Assembly: GCA_964404215.1 (NCBI GenBank)
Contig: CAYOJF010000007.1
Span: forward strand, 9,565-73,564
Reading direction: 5' to 3'
Source: Aureispira sp964404215
Lineage (GTDB): Bacteria > Bacteroidota > Bacteroidia > Chitinophagales > Saprospiraceae
Length of the DNA stretch: 64,000 bases
In this document: one piece after another, positions 1 through 8,319 of the stretch
Layout: each line of letters starts with the position of its first letter
Numbering within the stretch: position 1 is the stretch's first letter
The notes under the pieces: generated by a model
What the model saw: only the letters and a program-made list of their open reading frames with translations
Told to the model about the DNA's origin: nothing
Database searches by the model: none
Made by a program: the position numbers and the translations under genes

Positions 1-2
1 AT

Positions 3-329
3 CTTGAATGTACTGTTGCTACTGCTGTTCGTTATTCCAATCTACAACCTAATGCGACTTCCTTTCCTGTATATCTTGAGATGGATTACAATACTAATGC
101 TTCTTTTAGTGTCGGTATTATTGCTCATTATGGAAGTCAGACACAGATTAATTACATTGCAGGTGTCAACTCCACAGGTGGAGATTGGAATAAAATTTAT
201 TTCAATTTGACAGAAGCAATTTTTGCAGCAGGAGCTAGTCAGTATAGTATCATATTCCGAATTACGAAGCCAATAGCAGTCGATCAAGTAGAGGCTTACA
301 TTGATAATATCAAGCTAGTTCATTATTAA
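3..329 (+). CDS. C-terminal end of an unidentified protein (5' end outside window)
   Basis: The reading frame is open from base 3 to the TAA at 327-329, so the gene starts before the window. The visible part is about 108 residues rich in beta-strand-like segments and ends VDQVEAYIDNIKLVHY. This resembles the last strands of a carbohydrate-binding-module-like jelly roll, where the C-terminus commonly runs into a DNIKL-type strand, but that is inference from pattern only. A polyprenyl sugar transferase starts 8 bases downstream on the same strand, so the two could be cotranscribed and this could be a surface or polysaccharide-related protein. Function unknown. Confidence 0.6.
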   Translation, partial: LECTVATAVRYSNLQPNATSFPVYLEMDYNTNASFSVGIIAHYGSQTQINYIAGVNSTGGDWNKIYFNLTEAIFAAGASQYSIIFRITKPIAVDQVEAYIDNIKLVHY

Positions 330-337
330 AATCAACT

Positions 338-1774
338 ATGAAATCTTCTTGGAATTTACCCAAAGGTGTTTTGGGCTATATCATTAGCGATTACCTAACG
401 GCTATCTTAGCTTGGGGATTGTTTGTGCTATATCGCCGTGTTTCCATAGAAGAACGACCTTTCTTTTGGGAACTCTTCCAAACGCCTAGTTTTCTATATG
501 GAGTGGCAATTGTTCCTATTGTTTGGATCATGATTCATGTCATTTTTGATAGTTATCGAAGTATCTATCGAATGTCGAGATTATCTGAACTCGCCCGAAC
601 TTTTGCGACTAGTTTCTTTGGTACACTTTTCCTATTTTTCGCTATTTTATTAGACGATTTAGTCAATTATCAAGGTGGATATCAGGGTTATTATCTTTCT
701 TTTTTAGGGCTAATGTTAATTCACTTTGTGCTCACAGCTTTTGTTCGAATGCTTATTTTGACGAGAGCCAGCCAACGTATCAAAAAAGGAAAATTCAGCT
801 TTAATACTATTTTTATAGGACAACATCCTAAACTCACAGAGCTGTATCAAGATATTGAAAATAGAACCCATAGTCTAGGTTACAAAATTCTTGGGTTTGT
901 CAATACCCACACCAACGCTACGCATCCATTGAGTCATAAATTAGACTCCTTAGGCAACCTCAAACAACTGCATCAAATCATCAACAATAATGCGGTTGAA
1001 GAAGTTATTATTGCTCTATCTACAAAAGAACACCATCAACTCAAAAATATTCTTGGTATACTAGACCAACACAGTCATAAAATTATTATAAAAGTACTGC
1101 CCGATATGTATGATATACTATTAGGAAAAGTACAAATGGCAAATGTCTATGGAGCGGTTTTGATAGAAATCAAAACACAATTCATTCCAGTTAGCTTAAG
1201 AATCATCAAACGAACTATAGATTTAGTAGTATCTAGCTTAGTACTTTTGCTCTGTAGTCCGCTCTACTTATTTGTTGCCGTCAAAGTTCGGCTCTCCTCC
1301 AAAGGACCTATTTTCTATAAACAAGAACGAATTGGTAAACATGGGGTCCCATTTCTGATTTATAAATTTCGCTCTATGTATACAGATGCTGAAAAACTAG
1401 GGCCTCAACTTTCTTCAGATAGTGATGACCGTTGCACTCCTTGGGGTAAAACGATGCGTAAATACCGCCTAGATGAAATCCCTCAATTTTGGAATGTACT
1501 CAAGGGCGATATGTCCCTTGTTGGTCCTAGACCAGAACGCCAGTTTTATATTGACCAAATTGCCGAAAAAGCTCCCCACGTCCATCAACTACACAAAGTT
1601 CGACCTGGTATTACTTCTTGGGGACAAGTAAAATATGGTTATGCGTCAAATGTAGATGAAATGGTTCAACGCCTCAAAATTGATATATTATACATTGAAA
1701 ACCTTTCCCTTGGATTAGACATCAAGATTTTATTTTACACGGTGTTAGTTATTCTCAAAGGCAGTGGAAAATAG
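338..1774 (+). CDS. Undecaprenyl-phosphate sugar phosphotransferase (exopolysaccharide/O-antigen initiating enzyme)
   Basis: A 478-residue integral membrane protein with the architecture of the WcaJ/EpsE-type initiating transferases. There are four hydrophobic segments in roughly the first 140 residues, a central soluble CoA-binding-like domain, then a reentrant helix near residue 290 (RTIDLVVSSLVLLLCSPLYL) and a C-terminal bacterial sugar-transferase domain. The domain carries FYKQERIGKHGVPF, IYKFRSM, the catalytic RLDEIPQFWNVLKGDMS stretch and VGPRPE. The family moves a sugar-1-phosphate from a nucleotide sugar to undecaprenyl phosphate at the inner membrane, starting a polysaccharide repeat unit. 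The sugar cannot be read from sequence. No other glycan genes follow, so it is an isolated or cluster-end copy. The family call is secure; the pathway is open. Confidence 0.92.
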   Translation: MKSSWNLPKGVLGYIISDYLTAILAWGLFVLYRRVSIEERPFFWELFQTPSFLYGVAIVPIVWIMIHVIFDSYRSIYRMSRLSELARTFATSFFGTLFLFFAILLDDLVNYQGGYQGYYLSFLGLMLIHFVLTAFVRMLILTRASQRIKKGKFSFNTIFIGQHPKLTELYQDIENRTHSLGYKILGFVNTHTNATHPLSHKLDSLGNLKQLHQIINNNAVEEVIIALSTKEHHQLKNILGILDQHSHKIIIKVLPDMYDILLGKVQMANVYGAVLIEIKTQFIPVSLRIIKRTIDLVVSSLVLLLCSPLYLFVAVKVRLSSKGPIFYKQERIGKHGVPFLIYKFRSMYTDAEKLGPQLSSDSDDRCTPWGKTMRKYRLDEIPQFWNVLKGDMSLVGPRPERQFYIDQIAEKAPHVHQLHKVRPGITSWGQVKYGYASNVDEMVQRLKIDILYIENLSLGLDIKILFYTVLVILKGSGK

Positions 1775-1784
1775 TTTAGGTGTG

Positions 1785-1809
1785 TTAGAAATATGATCAT
1801 TATTTCTAA
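1785..1809. terminator. Perfect inverted repeat after the sugar transferase
   Basis: TTAGAAATA and TATTTCTAA form a perfect 9-bp stem around TGATCAT, 10 bases after the stop codon. It runs directly into the GAGCATGTTTA motif and an A/T tract. It is AT-only in much of the stem, so it would be a weak terminator. Confidence 0.45.
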
Positions 1810-1820
1810 GAGCATGTTTA
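1807..1820 (+). repeat. Intergenic motif TAAGAGCATGTTTA (copy 1)
   Basis: This copy lies 32 bases after the stop of the sugar transferase. The same 13-14 bases recur at 3414, 5010, 5164 (reverse), 35603 and 56241, with looser copies elsewhere in the window. Confidence 0.6.
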
Positions 1821-1922
1821 AAAAAATTTAGTACTAAAACATATTTTAAATCATTAGAAAAAAATTAAAATAACAAGAATAGAGTGCTACCCAAATAGCC
1901 TTCTAAAAATGCAATTAAAACA

Positions 1923-3227
1923 ATGAGTAATACTTTAGGAAGACATATTTTAGTAGAATTTTATGGCTGTAATCCTGAAATTCTAAATGATGTTATTGTC
2001 ATAGAAAAATCAATGGTAGGAGCAGCAAAAGAAGCTCAAGCTACTGTTATCAATAGTACGTTTCACCACTTTTCACCCTATGGTGTATCTGGAGTAGTTG
2101 TTATCCAAGAAAGTCATTTAGCGATTCATGCTTGGCCAGAATATCAGTACGCTGCTGTAGATATTTTCACTTGTGGTACAGAAGTCAATCCTTGGATTGC
2201 CTATGATTTTCTCAAGAAAGCCTTCGAAGCTGCTCACGGATCCGCGATGGAAATCAACAGAGGGCAAATTGATTTACTTCAAAGAATAGACGTTGATTAC
2301 CTCCAAAAAGAACGCTCAGAAACAGAAGAAGAGCTAAATCCTGCCTATAAGCGTGATGTCTGGTTTACCGATAAAGATGATAATGTAGCTTTATCGCTAC
2401 GTCATACAGGAGAACTCCTATATCATGCAAAATCTGAATACCAAACGGTTAGAGTACTCAACACCTATGCCTATGGTAAAATGCTCTCTATTGATGACAT
2501 GGTTATGGTGACAGAAAAAGATGAATTTATCTATCATGAAATGATTAGCCATGTGCCTACTTTTCTACATGGTGCTGTCAAAAAAGCATTAGTTATTGGA
2601 GGTGGAGATGGAGGAACAGTCAGAGAACTACTTCGTCATCCTGATATAGAAGAAGTTGTGATGGTAGAAATAGATGCCAATGTTATTGAAGCCTCTAAGC
2701 TTCATTTACCAGCTGTTTCTTGTGCATTCGACCACCCCAAACTAACACTAAAAATTCAAGATGGTATCCAATATCTACAGGATTGCCCTCCAGAGACGTT
2801 TGATTTGATTATTATTGATGGTTCTGATCCAGAAGGTCCTGCGGAAGGCTTATTTTCCGAAAAATTCTACAGAAGTGCTCATAACGCTCTTCAAAATGAA
2901 GGGATCATCTGTTTGCAGAGTGAAAGTCCCATGTTTAATGCGGCAGCCTTTTTGGAACTCAATGCTTGTATGAGTCGTATTTTTGGTATAGAGTCCGTCA
3001 GCCGCTATTTAGCCTATATTTCGACCTACCCTTCTGGTATGTGGAGTTTTACCATTGCTCAAAAAGGAAAAGCACTAAACACCAATGCTTTTGACATGGT
3101 GAGCGCAGCTATTTTTTCGCAACAGCACCAACTTCAATACTATACACCAGATATGCATTTAGCTGCCTTTACCTTACCTCCTTTCATTCGTAAAATGATT
3201 GCTGATAAATTAGAGCCTACTGAGTAA
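1923..3227 (+). CDS. Fused S-adenosylmethionine decarboxylase / spermidine synthase
   Basis: A 434-residue bifunctional polyamine enzyme. Residues 1 to about 130 are a prokaryotic AdoMet decarboxylase (SpeD): GVSGVVVIQESHLAIHAWPE contains Ser64, the expected self-cleavage site giving the pyruvoyl cofactor. His69 and Cys84 sit at the spacing of the processing and catalytic residues in class 1B enzymes. From about residue 150 the protein is a spermidine synthase (SpeE) with the GGGDGG AdoMet-binding loop, VEIDANVI, and the IIDGSDPEGPAEGLF active-site strand. Together the halves would make decarboxylated AdoMet and transfer its aminopropyl group to putrescine. Such fusions are known in scattered bacteria but separate genes are the rule. 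No ornithine or arginine decarboxylase lies nearby. Self-cleavage would release the first 63 residues as the beta chain and leave the alpha chain fused to SpeE. Confidence 0.93.
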   Translation: MSNTLGRHILVEFYGCNPEILNDVIVIEKSMVGAAKEAQATVINSTFHHFSPYGVSGVVVIQESHLAIHAWPEYQYAAVDIFTCGTEVNPWIAYDFLKKAFEAAHGSAMEINRGQIDLLQRIDVDYLQKERSETEEELNPAYKRDVWFTDKDDNVALSLRHTGELLYHAKSEYQTVRVLNTYAYGKMLSIDDMVMVTEKDEFIYHEMISHVPTFLHGAVKKALVIGGGDGGTVRELLRHPDIEEVVMVEIDANVIEASKLHLPAVSCAFDHPKLTLKIQDGIQYLQDCPPETFDLIIIDGSDPEGPAEGLFSEKFYRSAHNALQNEGIICLQSESPMFNAAAFLELNACMSRIFGIESVSRYLAYISTYPSGMWSFTIAQKGKALNTNAFDMVSAAIFSQQHQLQYYTPDMHLAAFTLPPFIRKMIADKLEPTE

Positions 3228-3255
3228 AAGTATCTAGCATACAAGAAACTAAGTT

Positions 3256-3401
3256 TTAATAACGTGAACTAAGGATTAAATACCTTGATTATCAATAGCA
3301 AAGCGATAAAGTGCTTAGCTCCACTTTCAAGCAAAATTGGCGTTTGATATTAATAAATCAATGCCTTATATTATTTCACAATCCTTAGGTCACGCTTCTA
3401 A
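3256..3401. repeat. Small intergenic element with imperfect terminal inverted repeats
   Basis: Left end TTAATAACGTGAACTAAGG (3256-3274, continuing to 3278) matches the reverse complement of 3379-3401 at 18 of 23 positions. Inside, GAACTAAGGATTAAATACC onward (3266-3298) and AAAGTGCTTAGCTCC (3308-3322) are both found again, on the other strand, at 8212-8293. It is non-coding and fills the gap after the speD-speE fusion. The size and the end structure suggest a MITE-like remnant. Confidence 0.5.
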
Positions 3402-3413
3402 TAAGTATCTATC

Positions 3414-3427
3414 TAAGAGCATGTTTA
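3414..3427 (+). repeat. Intergenic motif TAAGAGCATGTTTA (copy 2)
   Basis: Identical to the copy at 1807-1820 over all 14 bases and preceded by the same TC. It leads directly into the terminator hairpin at 3428. Confidence 0.6.
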
Positions 3428-3464
3428 AAAAAGAAGCACTGTTTTGAAAACAGTGCTTCTTTTT
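3428..3464 (+). terminator. Strong intrinsic terminator
   Basis: Arms 3428-3445 and 3447-3464 pair perfectly (core GAAGCACTGTTTT / AAAACAGTGCTTC). The stem ends in a T tract on the plus strand and, because of the A tract on the left, also on the minus strand. It probably ends speD-speE transcripts and insulates the photolyase gene. Confidence 0.8.
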
Positions 3465-3514
3465 AGTTGTTAGGTGATTGTATTTGCAAATAAATAGAAA
3501 TAGCACTTAAAGAT

Positions 3515-4834
3515 ATGTCCAATAAAACAACTTACTTTTGGTTCAGACGTGATCTAAGACTAGATGATAACCATGGTTTATATCAAGCCTTAAAAAATCA
3601 TAAAAATGTACAGCCCATCTTTATTTTTGACACCCAAATACTAGATAAACTAGAAGATAAAGAGGATGCTCGTGTCACTTTTCTTCATAATACCCTAACT
3701 GGTATAGACCAAGAGCTAGCTAAAGTAAATAGTGGATTATTGGTCAAATATGGGAATCCAATACAAATATGGGAGGAAATATTAGCCTCAGATAACACAG
3801 CTGCTATTTACTGCAATAAAGATTATGAACCCTACGCCAGAGAACGAGATGAAACAGTCAAAGACTTGACAAAGAGCAAAGAGGTCATCTTTGAATCTTA
3901 TAAAGATCATGTTATTTTTGAAGAAAGAGAGGTAGTCAAAAAAGATGGGAATCCATATACTGTCTTTACTCCCTATTCTAAGGTTTGGAAAAAACAGTTG
4001 GCAGAAAACGAAGCTATCATATTGGCTCATTATGACTGTAGCACATATATTAGCCATTGGGCAAAAAGAAATCCTAATCAGACGATTATTGCTCTAGAAC
4101 AAATGGGTTTTTCTCCTAATACAACAATTGAGGTACCAACGGCTACCGTTACACAAAAATTGGTCAAAAATTATGACCAAACACGTAATTTTCCTGCGAT
4201 AGCGGGAACCTCTCGTCTTGGTTTGCACTTCCGATTTGGAACCATTAGTATTCGTCAAAAAGCAAAAAAAGCAAAAAAACTCAATGAAACATTTCTAAAT
4301 GAACTCATTTGGAGAGATTTTTATGCTATGATTTTAGCCAACTTCCCTGAGGTAGTTGGTAATAGTTTTAGAGAAAAATATGAAGGAATACAATGGCGGA
4401 ACAATAAAGATGAATTTGAGAAGTGGAAAGCAGGTCAAACAGGTTACCCAATGGTAGATGCTGGAATGCGAGAACTCAACAACACAGGCTATATGCACAA
4501 TAGGGTTCGTATGGTTGTGGCGAGTTTTTTATGCAAACACCTACTGATAGATTGGCGATGGGGAGAAGCCTATTTTGCTGAAAAATTACTTGATTTTGAT
4601 TTAGCTAGCAACAATGGTGGCTGGCAATGGGCTGCGGGCTGTGGTACAGATGCTGCTCCTTATTTCAGAATATTCAATCCTGAATCACAGCTCAAAAAAT
4701 TTGACAAAGATCATAAATATATTAAAAAGTGGATTCCTGAGTTTGGTACTAATAATTATGTCGCCCCTGTCGTCGAACACAAAATGGCTAGAGAACGCTG
4801 TCTCGAACGTTATAAGGCTGGAATCAATGGATAA
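3515..4834 (+). CDS. phrB: Deoxyribodipyrimidine photo-lyase (CPD photolyase, class I)
   Basis: A 439-residue light-driven DNA repair flavoprotein. The N-terminal alpha/beta photolyase domain opens with the typical WFRRDLRLDDNHGL. The C-terminal FAD-binding helical domain carries TRNFPAIAGTSRL, RFGTISIR, the ELIWRDFYAMI segment, NRVRMVVASFLCKHLLIDWRWGE, and LASNNGGWQWAAGCGTDAAPYFRIFNP. The last two are the strongest family signature, covering FAD contacts and electron-transfer tryptophans. The length is normal. It splits cyclobutane pyrimidine dimers with blue light. It stands alone between two repeat-rich intergenic regions and is monocistronic as far as can be seen. Confidence 0.95.
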   Translation: MSNKTTYFWFRRDLRLDDNHGLYQALKNHKNVQPIFIFDTQILDKLEDKEDARVTFLHNTLTGIDQELAKVNSGLLVKYGNPIQIWEEILASDNTAAIYCNKDYEPYARERDETVKDLTKSKEVIFESYKDHVIFEEREVVKKDGNPYTVFTPYSKVWKKQLAENEAIILAHYDCSTYISHWAKRNPNQTIIALEQMGFSPNTTIEVPTATVTQKLVKNYDQTRNFPAIAGTSRLGLHFRFGTISIRQKAKKAKKLNETFLNELIWRDFYAMILANFPEVVGNSFREKYEGIQWRNNKDEFEKWKAGQTGYPMVDAGMRELNNTGYMHNRVRMVVASFLCKHLLIDWRWGEAYFAEKLLDFDLASNNGGWQWAAGCGTDAAPYFRIFNPESQLKKFDKDHKYIKKWIPEFGTNNYVAPVVEHKMARERCLERYKAGING

Positions 4835-5334
4835 GTAATTCTTTTTTTTAGTATTAAATCGTTTTTTTTATTAGTGTCGTGAACTTTTATTTACAATAAA
4901 AGATTGGAATAATGATGATTAAAAAACATTCCTAAATGCTGTTTAAAAAGTTAGTTTATGAGCTATCTGGCTAATTTTTAACGATAAGTAACAGAAAAAG
5001 ATATTTCATTTAGAGCATGTTTAAAATTATATTTTTTGATAATGTGAGTACTATTTTTTTGCTAATTGAATCTTATTTTTGAGTGAATAGCCATAGCTAT
5101 TGACGAAAAAATAGGTGATAAGTAGTGGAAAAAGAGATTTCATATTACAAATTAAGGTAAATTTAAACATGCTCTTAGATATAAAGCGACTTTTTAAACA
5201 ACTTCTTAGAAAAGAACATACATAAAAGCATTAAAATATCATTTTAATTTTTAGATTTGCACGTTTTTTAATCAGAAGCAATTAACAGAATTGACCAAAA
5301 ATTAGTGGTTAACTCACAAAAAAATATAAATAAT
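4835..5334. other. 500-bp gene-free, repeat-rich stretch
   Basis: No credible reading frame is present. It holds the inverted-repeat element at 5010-5177. Just before it, 4936-5009 carries a diverged partial copy of the element's interior: GATAAGTAACAGAAAAAGAT then TTTCAT, against GATAAGTAGTGGAAAAAGAG then ATTTCAT. This suggests a tandem or nested insertion. The last 100 bases precede the DUF2795 gene. Confidence 0.5.
5010..5177. repeat. 168-bp miniature inverted-repeat element bounded by the AGAGCATGTTTAAA motif
   Basis: The left end TTAGAGCATGTTTAAAATTA and the reverse complement of the right end, TAAGAGCATGTTTAAATTTA, agree at 18 of 20 positions and point inward as terminal inverted repeats. 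There is no reading frame inside. The internal 16-mer AATAGCCATAGCTATT (about 5085-5100) recurs reversed at 60845-60860. The size and structure fit a MITE; no mobilising transposase is visible in the window. Confidence 0.55.
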
Positions 5335-5556
5335 ATGTATTGGACTTTAGAATTAGCATCACATCTTCAGGATGCTCCGTGGCCCGCTACTCGCGATGAA
5401 TTAATTGATTATGCCATTCGCTCAGGGGCTCCAATCGAAGTTATTGAAAACTTGCAGCAGTTGGAAGATGAAGGAGAACTTTATGAAGGGATCGAAGACA
5501 TTTGGGCTGACTTCCCTACTAAAAGTGATTTTTTCTTCCCAGAAGATGAGTATTAA
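5335..5556 (+). CDS. DUF2795 domain small protein
   Basis: A 73-residue acidic protein starting MYWTLELASHLQDAPWPATRDEL. The pattern of a short helix, a D/G-x-PWPATRDEL-x-x-YA turn, then VIENLQQLEDEGELYEGIEDIW matches the DUF2795 fold of small bacterial proteins whose role is not established. The ATG at 5335 is preferred over an in-frame GTG at 5305, because conserved-looking sequence starts there and the ten residues before it are Asn/Lys-rich filler. A strong terminator follows at 5642. Confidence 0.75.
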   Translation: MYWTLELASHLQDAPWPATRDELIDYAIRSGAPIEVIENLQQLEDEGELYEGIEDIWADFPTKSDFFFPEDEY

Positions 5557-5641
5557 TACTTACCGTAGTTCTAACGTAAAAGTTGCTATCCTTTCTATTT
5601 AGATTAAAATATTATCTATAAATCAAATGCAACTTTTACAG

Positions 5642-5685
5642 AAAAACACCACGTTGACAACTATATGGTTAGCGTGGTGTTTTTT
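5642..5685 (+). terminator. Intrinsic terminator after the DUF2795 gene
   Basis: AAAAACACCACG (5642-5653) pairs with CGTGGTGTTTTT (from 5673), with a 19-base loop and a T run of six to seven bases on the plus strand. Confidence 0.8.
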
Positions 5686-5770
5686 TATGTCTACCCTCAA
5701 CACTCTTTTGGTGTGATTTGTGAGGGTCGCTAATCATTTATTTCACCATCAGAGATTATTGTTATTATTC

Positions 5771-7048
5771 ATGAATGTTCATCCAATTTTTATAGGGCTG
5801 CTTTGTCTTTTTTCTCCAATTCTACTAACTGCTCAAACCAATTATAAATTTGATATTCCAGCAAAAGAAAACAAGTGTTTTCAATATTTTGATGAAACGG
5901 CAGAAGGTGTACACCCTGTCAATAACTTTCTACTGTCTAAAATGACAGAAATGATGTACCTAGAACGGTTGGATTATCAAATCCGTTATTTGCAAAACGG
6001 TCAAAAAGCAGTTGATTCTATCCCTTCCTCTGATTGGATCAAAGAAAATTGTATGGTCAGTGACTCCACTTTTCAGCAATGTTTTACGAGTCGGTTTAGT
6101 CATTTTTTTGAACATCCACTCGAAGAACCAGAAGCACAAAAAACACACTTCACTCAAAGAAATCATACCCAACGTACACAGTTCAAATATATTCAAAAAA
6201 CATACACCAAAGATGCTCGTTTTTTTGGATTCAAATATCAGAGTGGTTTAGACCCTGAATTAATGGTCATTTCGACCCCTTCTACCATCTTTATTTTGTT
6301 TAGAGGTACCGATGATGTCGGTAAAAGCCAATGGGCAGAATGGATAGGTACTGATTTTAGAATCAATCAAATGAAAGCTGGAGGAGCACTTGTTGGCACT
6401 AAAATTCATACTGGGTTCTGGTTAAGTTTTGAGCTCATTCGAGATCAACTTGTGACGACATTGGCCGAATTCGATGCCAAAAACAAAAAAATATGGATAG
6501 CAGGTCATAGTTTGGGAGCTGCCCTGTCAGTCGTGACAGGTGTCTATCTAAAATCATATGGTTTAGATGTTCAAAATATCTATGCTTACGCTTGCCCTCG
6601 TACTATTGGCAATAAAGCCTTTATCAAAAGATGTGATGAAATTTTACCCAATGGAATTCAACGTTTTGAATATTTTCAAGACCCTGTTACTATGATTTGG
6701 GCTCCTGGATACAAATACCATCATGTTGGTCAACGAAATTGGTATGATGAAGAAGAAAAAGGGAAATTCAAACTCTATCAAAAAACTGATGAACGTACTT
6801 TTATATCCAAACCTACTCGAAAATATACCAATATTGATTTGGAGGAAGATCCTAAAGAAGGACACCGAATCAAACGAAATCAAATGAATGGAAGTATCTT
6901 TGTCAGTACCAAAATGCTCCATTATCATAATCCACAATGGTATGTCAAAGCAGCTCATGCTCAGCTATCTGAAGAACAAAAAAGTTACTTGCCCGATGTA
7001 GATGATAGTTTCCCTTATCTCTACTTTGGGAGAGACGATTGTAAGTAA
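5771..7048 (+). CDS. Secreted class 3 lipase family protein
   Basis: A 425-residue protein with a signal peptide (MNVHPIFIGLLCLFSPILLTAQ). The alpha/beta-hydrolase core of the lipase class 3 family shows the nucleophile elbow IWIAGHSLGAALS around residue 245, preceded by IFILFRGTDD, the usual beta-strand before the lid. It is followed by VQNIYAYACPRTIGNKAF, the typical Y/FGxPRxGN-like segment. A catalytic Asp and His would lie in DPVTMIWAPGYKYHHVG, as in fungal-type triacylglycerol lipases. ATG 5771 is chosen because it begins the signal peptide; a GTG at 5720 would add 17 residues. It probably hydrolyses lipids or esters outside the cytoplasm. There is no T9SS sorting domain. Confidence 0.85.
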   Translation: MNVHPIFIGLLCLFSPILLTAQTNYKFDIPAKENKCFQYFDETAEGVHPVNNFLLSKMTEMMYLERLDYQIRYLQNGQKAVDSIPSSDWIKENCMVSDSTFQQCFTSRFSHFFEHPLEEPEAQKTHFTQRNHTQRTQFKYIQKTYTKDARFFGFKYQSGLDPELMVISTPSTIFILFRGTDDVGKSQWAEWIGTDFRINQMKAGGALVGTKIHTGFWLSFELIRDQLVTTLAEFDAKNKKIWIAGHSLGAALSVVTGVYLKSYGLDVQNIYAYACPRTIGNKAFIKRCDEILPNGIQRFEYFQDPVTMIWAPGYKYHHVGQRNWYDEEEKGKFKLYQKTDERTFISKPTRKYTNIDLEEDPKEGHRIKRNQMNGSIFVSTKMLHYHNPQWYVKAAHAQLSEEQKSYLPDVDDSFPYLYFGRDDCK

Positions 7049-7198
7049 TCAAACCATAACTGTCAGAATAAGGATATTTTTTTACAAAAAGACAACAAAG
7101 ACATTATTAATAATGAATACCACCATCACCTGACACTGTGTGAGACTACTCAATTACCTTACCATATCAACTAAGAAAAGTACACAATCCGTCATAAA

Positions 7199-7570
7199 AT
7201 GAACAAATCAAGTATTTATAATTGTCAGTTTCTTATAAAAAAAGTAAATGTTAGATCAATTCCATTAATTCAAGCAGAGATTGATGTTTCGGGAATGCTT
7301 CATACTGAAATGGCCAAATTCATACAAGGATGTGATATTTGGCTAGCAGAGGAAATCGTTAGCGAAATAAATGGATTGAATTTAGTCTTGAGAGAATCTT
7401 CAATTGTAAATTATCAGATAGAAGGGGGATATAATGATATGATTGAAGTTTCATCTCCCGATATCGTGTCTTTTACAGACACCAATAGCAGGATAATTAA
7501 CTATCCAGTGGACGATTTTTTAGGGCTTCTTCAAGAATGGATATATTTTTTAAAGTCAATTCCCACTTAA
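7199..7570 (+). CDS. Hypothetical small cytosolic protein
   Basis: A 123-residue protein with no signal peptide or membrane segment, beginning MNKSSIYNCQFLIKKVNVRSI. It alternates short beta-like and amphipathic stretches and ends in a helix (DDFLGLLQEWIYFLKSIPT). I do not recognise the family. Size, acidity and lone position resemble orphan immunity-type proteins, which is only an impression. It stands between the lipase and the TM2 gene with about 150 empty bases on each side. Confidence 0.55.
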   Translation: MNKSSIYNCQFLIKKVNVRSIPLIQAEIDVSGMLHTEMAKFIQGCDIWLAEEIVSEINGLNLVLRESSIVNYQIEGGYNDMIEVSSPDIVSFTDTNSRIINYPVDDFLGLLQEWIYFLKSIPT

Positions 7571-7724
7571 CTAGCTTATTAAATCGTCTATAGTAAAAAT
7601 ACGTTTATATCAGCCTGACGGCTATTGCAGCCAAACAATTGCCTAACTATTTAAAAATGTCTACTTTTGACAGAAATTTCTGCTAGAGCAGGTCTACAAT
7701 TATATTCTCAAAATTCATCCATAC

Positions 7725-8171
7725 ATGTATTCCATTAAAATTTTACTTGCTACTATTTTTCTATTCATTACTATTATTCCTTTACAGGCTGCTTTTCTCC
7801 CTCCTGTTGAAAAACCAAAAACAACTAAAATCACTAAGCGTCAAGAACATCAATCGTTGAGGCTAGAAAAAAAACAGGCTAAAGTGATTGCCAGAAAGCA
7901 AAATAGAAAATATAATAATCGACACAAAAACAAGAAAGGACATGCACAACAAATGAATGTCGGTAGAAACTGGACCGTAGCTATCTTACTATCTTTTTTC
8001 TTAGGTATATTCGCTATAGACCGATTCTATTTGGGCTATATTTTATTAGGAATTCTCAAACTAATTACGCTTGGCGGACTTGGTATTTGGGCATTGATCG
8101 ATTTGATACTCATTGCCATGAGAGCACTAAAACCTAGGGATGGAAGTGATTATACAGATTATATTCTATAG
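7725..8171 (+). CDS. TM2 domain-containing membrane protein
   Basis: A 148-residue protein. An N-terminal hydrophobic signal-like segment (ILLATIFLFITIIPLQAAF) is followed by about 50 very basic residues rich in Lys/Arg/Asn/His. Then comes a TM2 domain: NWTVAILLSFFLGIFAIDRFYLGY, a turn, then LGILKLITLGGLGIWALIDLILIAM. The DRFYLG turn between the two helices is the hallmark of the family, whose function in bacteria is unclear. In Bacteroidota this signal + basic linker + TM2 arrangement is common. A repeat element follows before the convergent helicase gene. Confidence 0.85.
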   Translation: MYSIKILLATIFLFITIIPLQAAFLPPVEKPKTTKITKRQEHQSLRLEKKQAKVIARKQNRKYNNRHKNKKGHAQQMNVGRNWTVAILLSFFLGIFAIDRFYLGYILLGILKLITLGGLGIWALIDLILIAMRALKPRDGSDYTDYIL

Positions 8172-8211
8172 AAAGCAACTGCAAGACTAGAGCTTTTTAG
8201 AAAAAGTAATC

Positions 8212-8317
8212 TAGGAGCTAAGCACTTTTGAAGTGCTTAGCTCCTAACTTCATCAAGTTACTATTGATCATCAAGGTATTTAATCCTTAATTCGCATTAA
8301 AGCAAGATACTCTTAGA
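8212..8317. repeat. Second copy of the 3.2-kb repeat family, with a perfect 16-bp hairpin
   Basis: TAGGAGCTAAGCACTT (8212-8227) and AAGTGCTTAGCTCCTA (8231-8246) form a perfect 16-bp stem with a TTG loop. Next to it, 8261-8293 is the reverse complement of 3266-3298 with only two differences (a 33-base box), and the hairpin arm shares AAGTGCTTAGCTCC with 3309-3322. A TCTAAGAGTATCTTG motif variant closes the copy on the minus strand. The hairpin lies between the convergent TM2 and helicase genes and may also stop transcription from both sides, though no T run follows. Confidence 0.6.
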
Positions 8318-8319
8318 TA

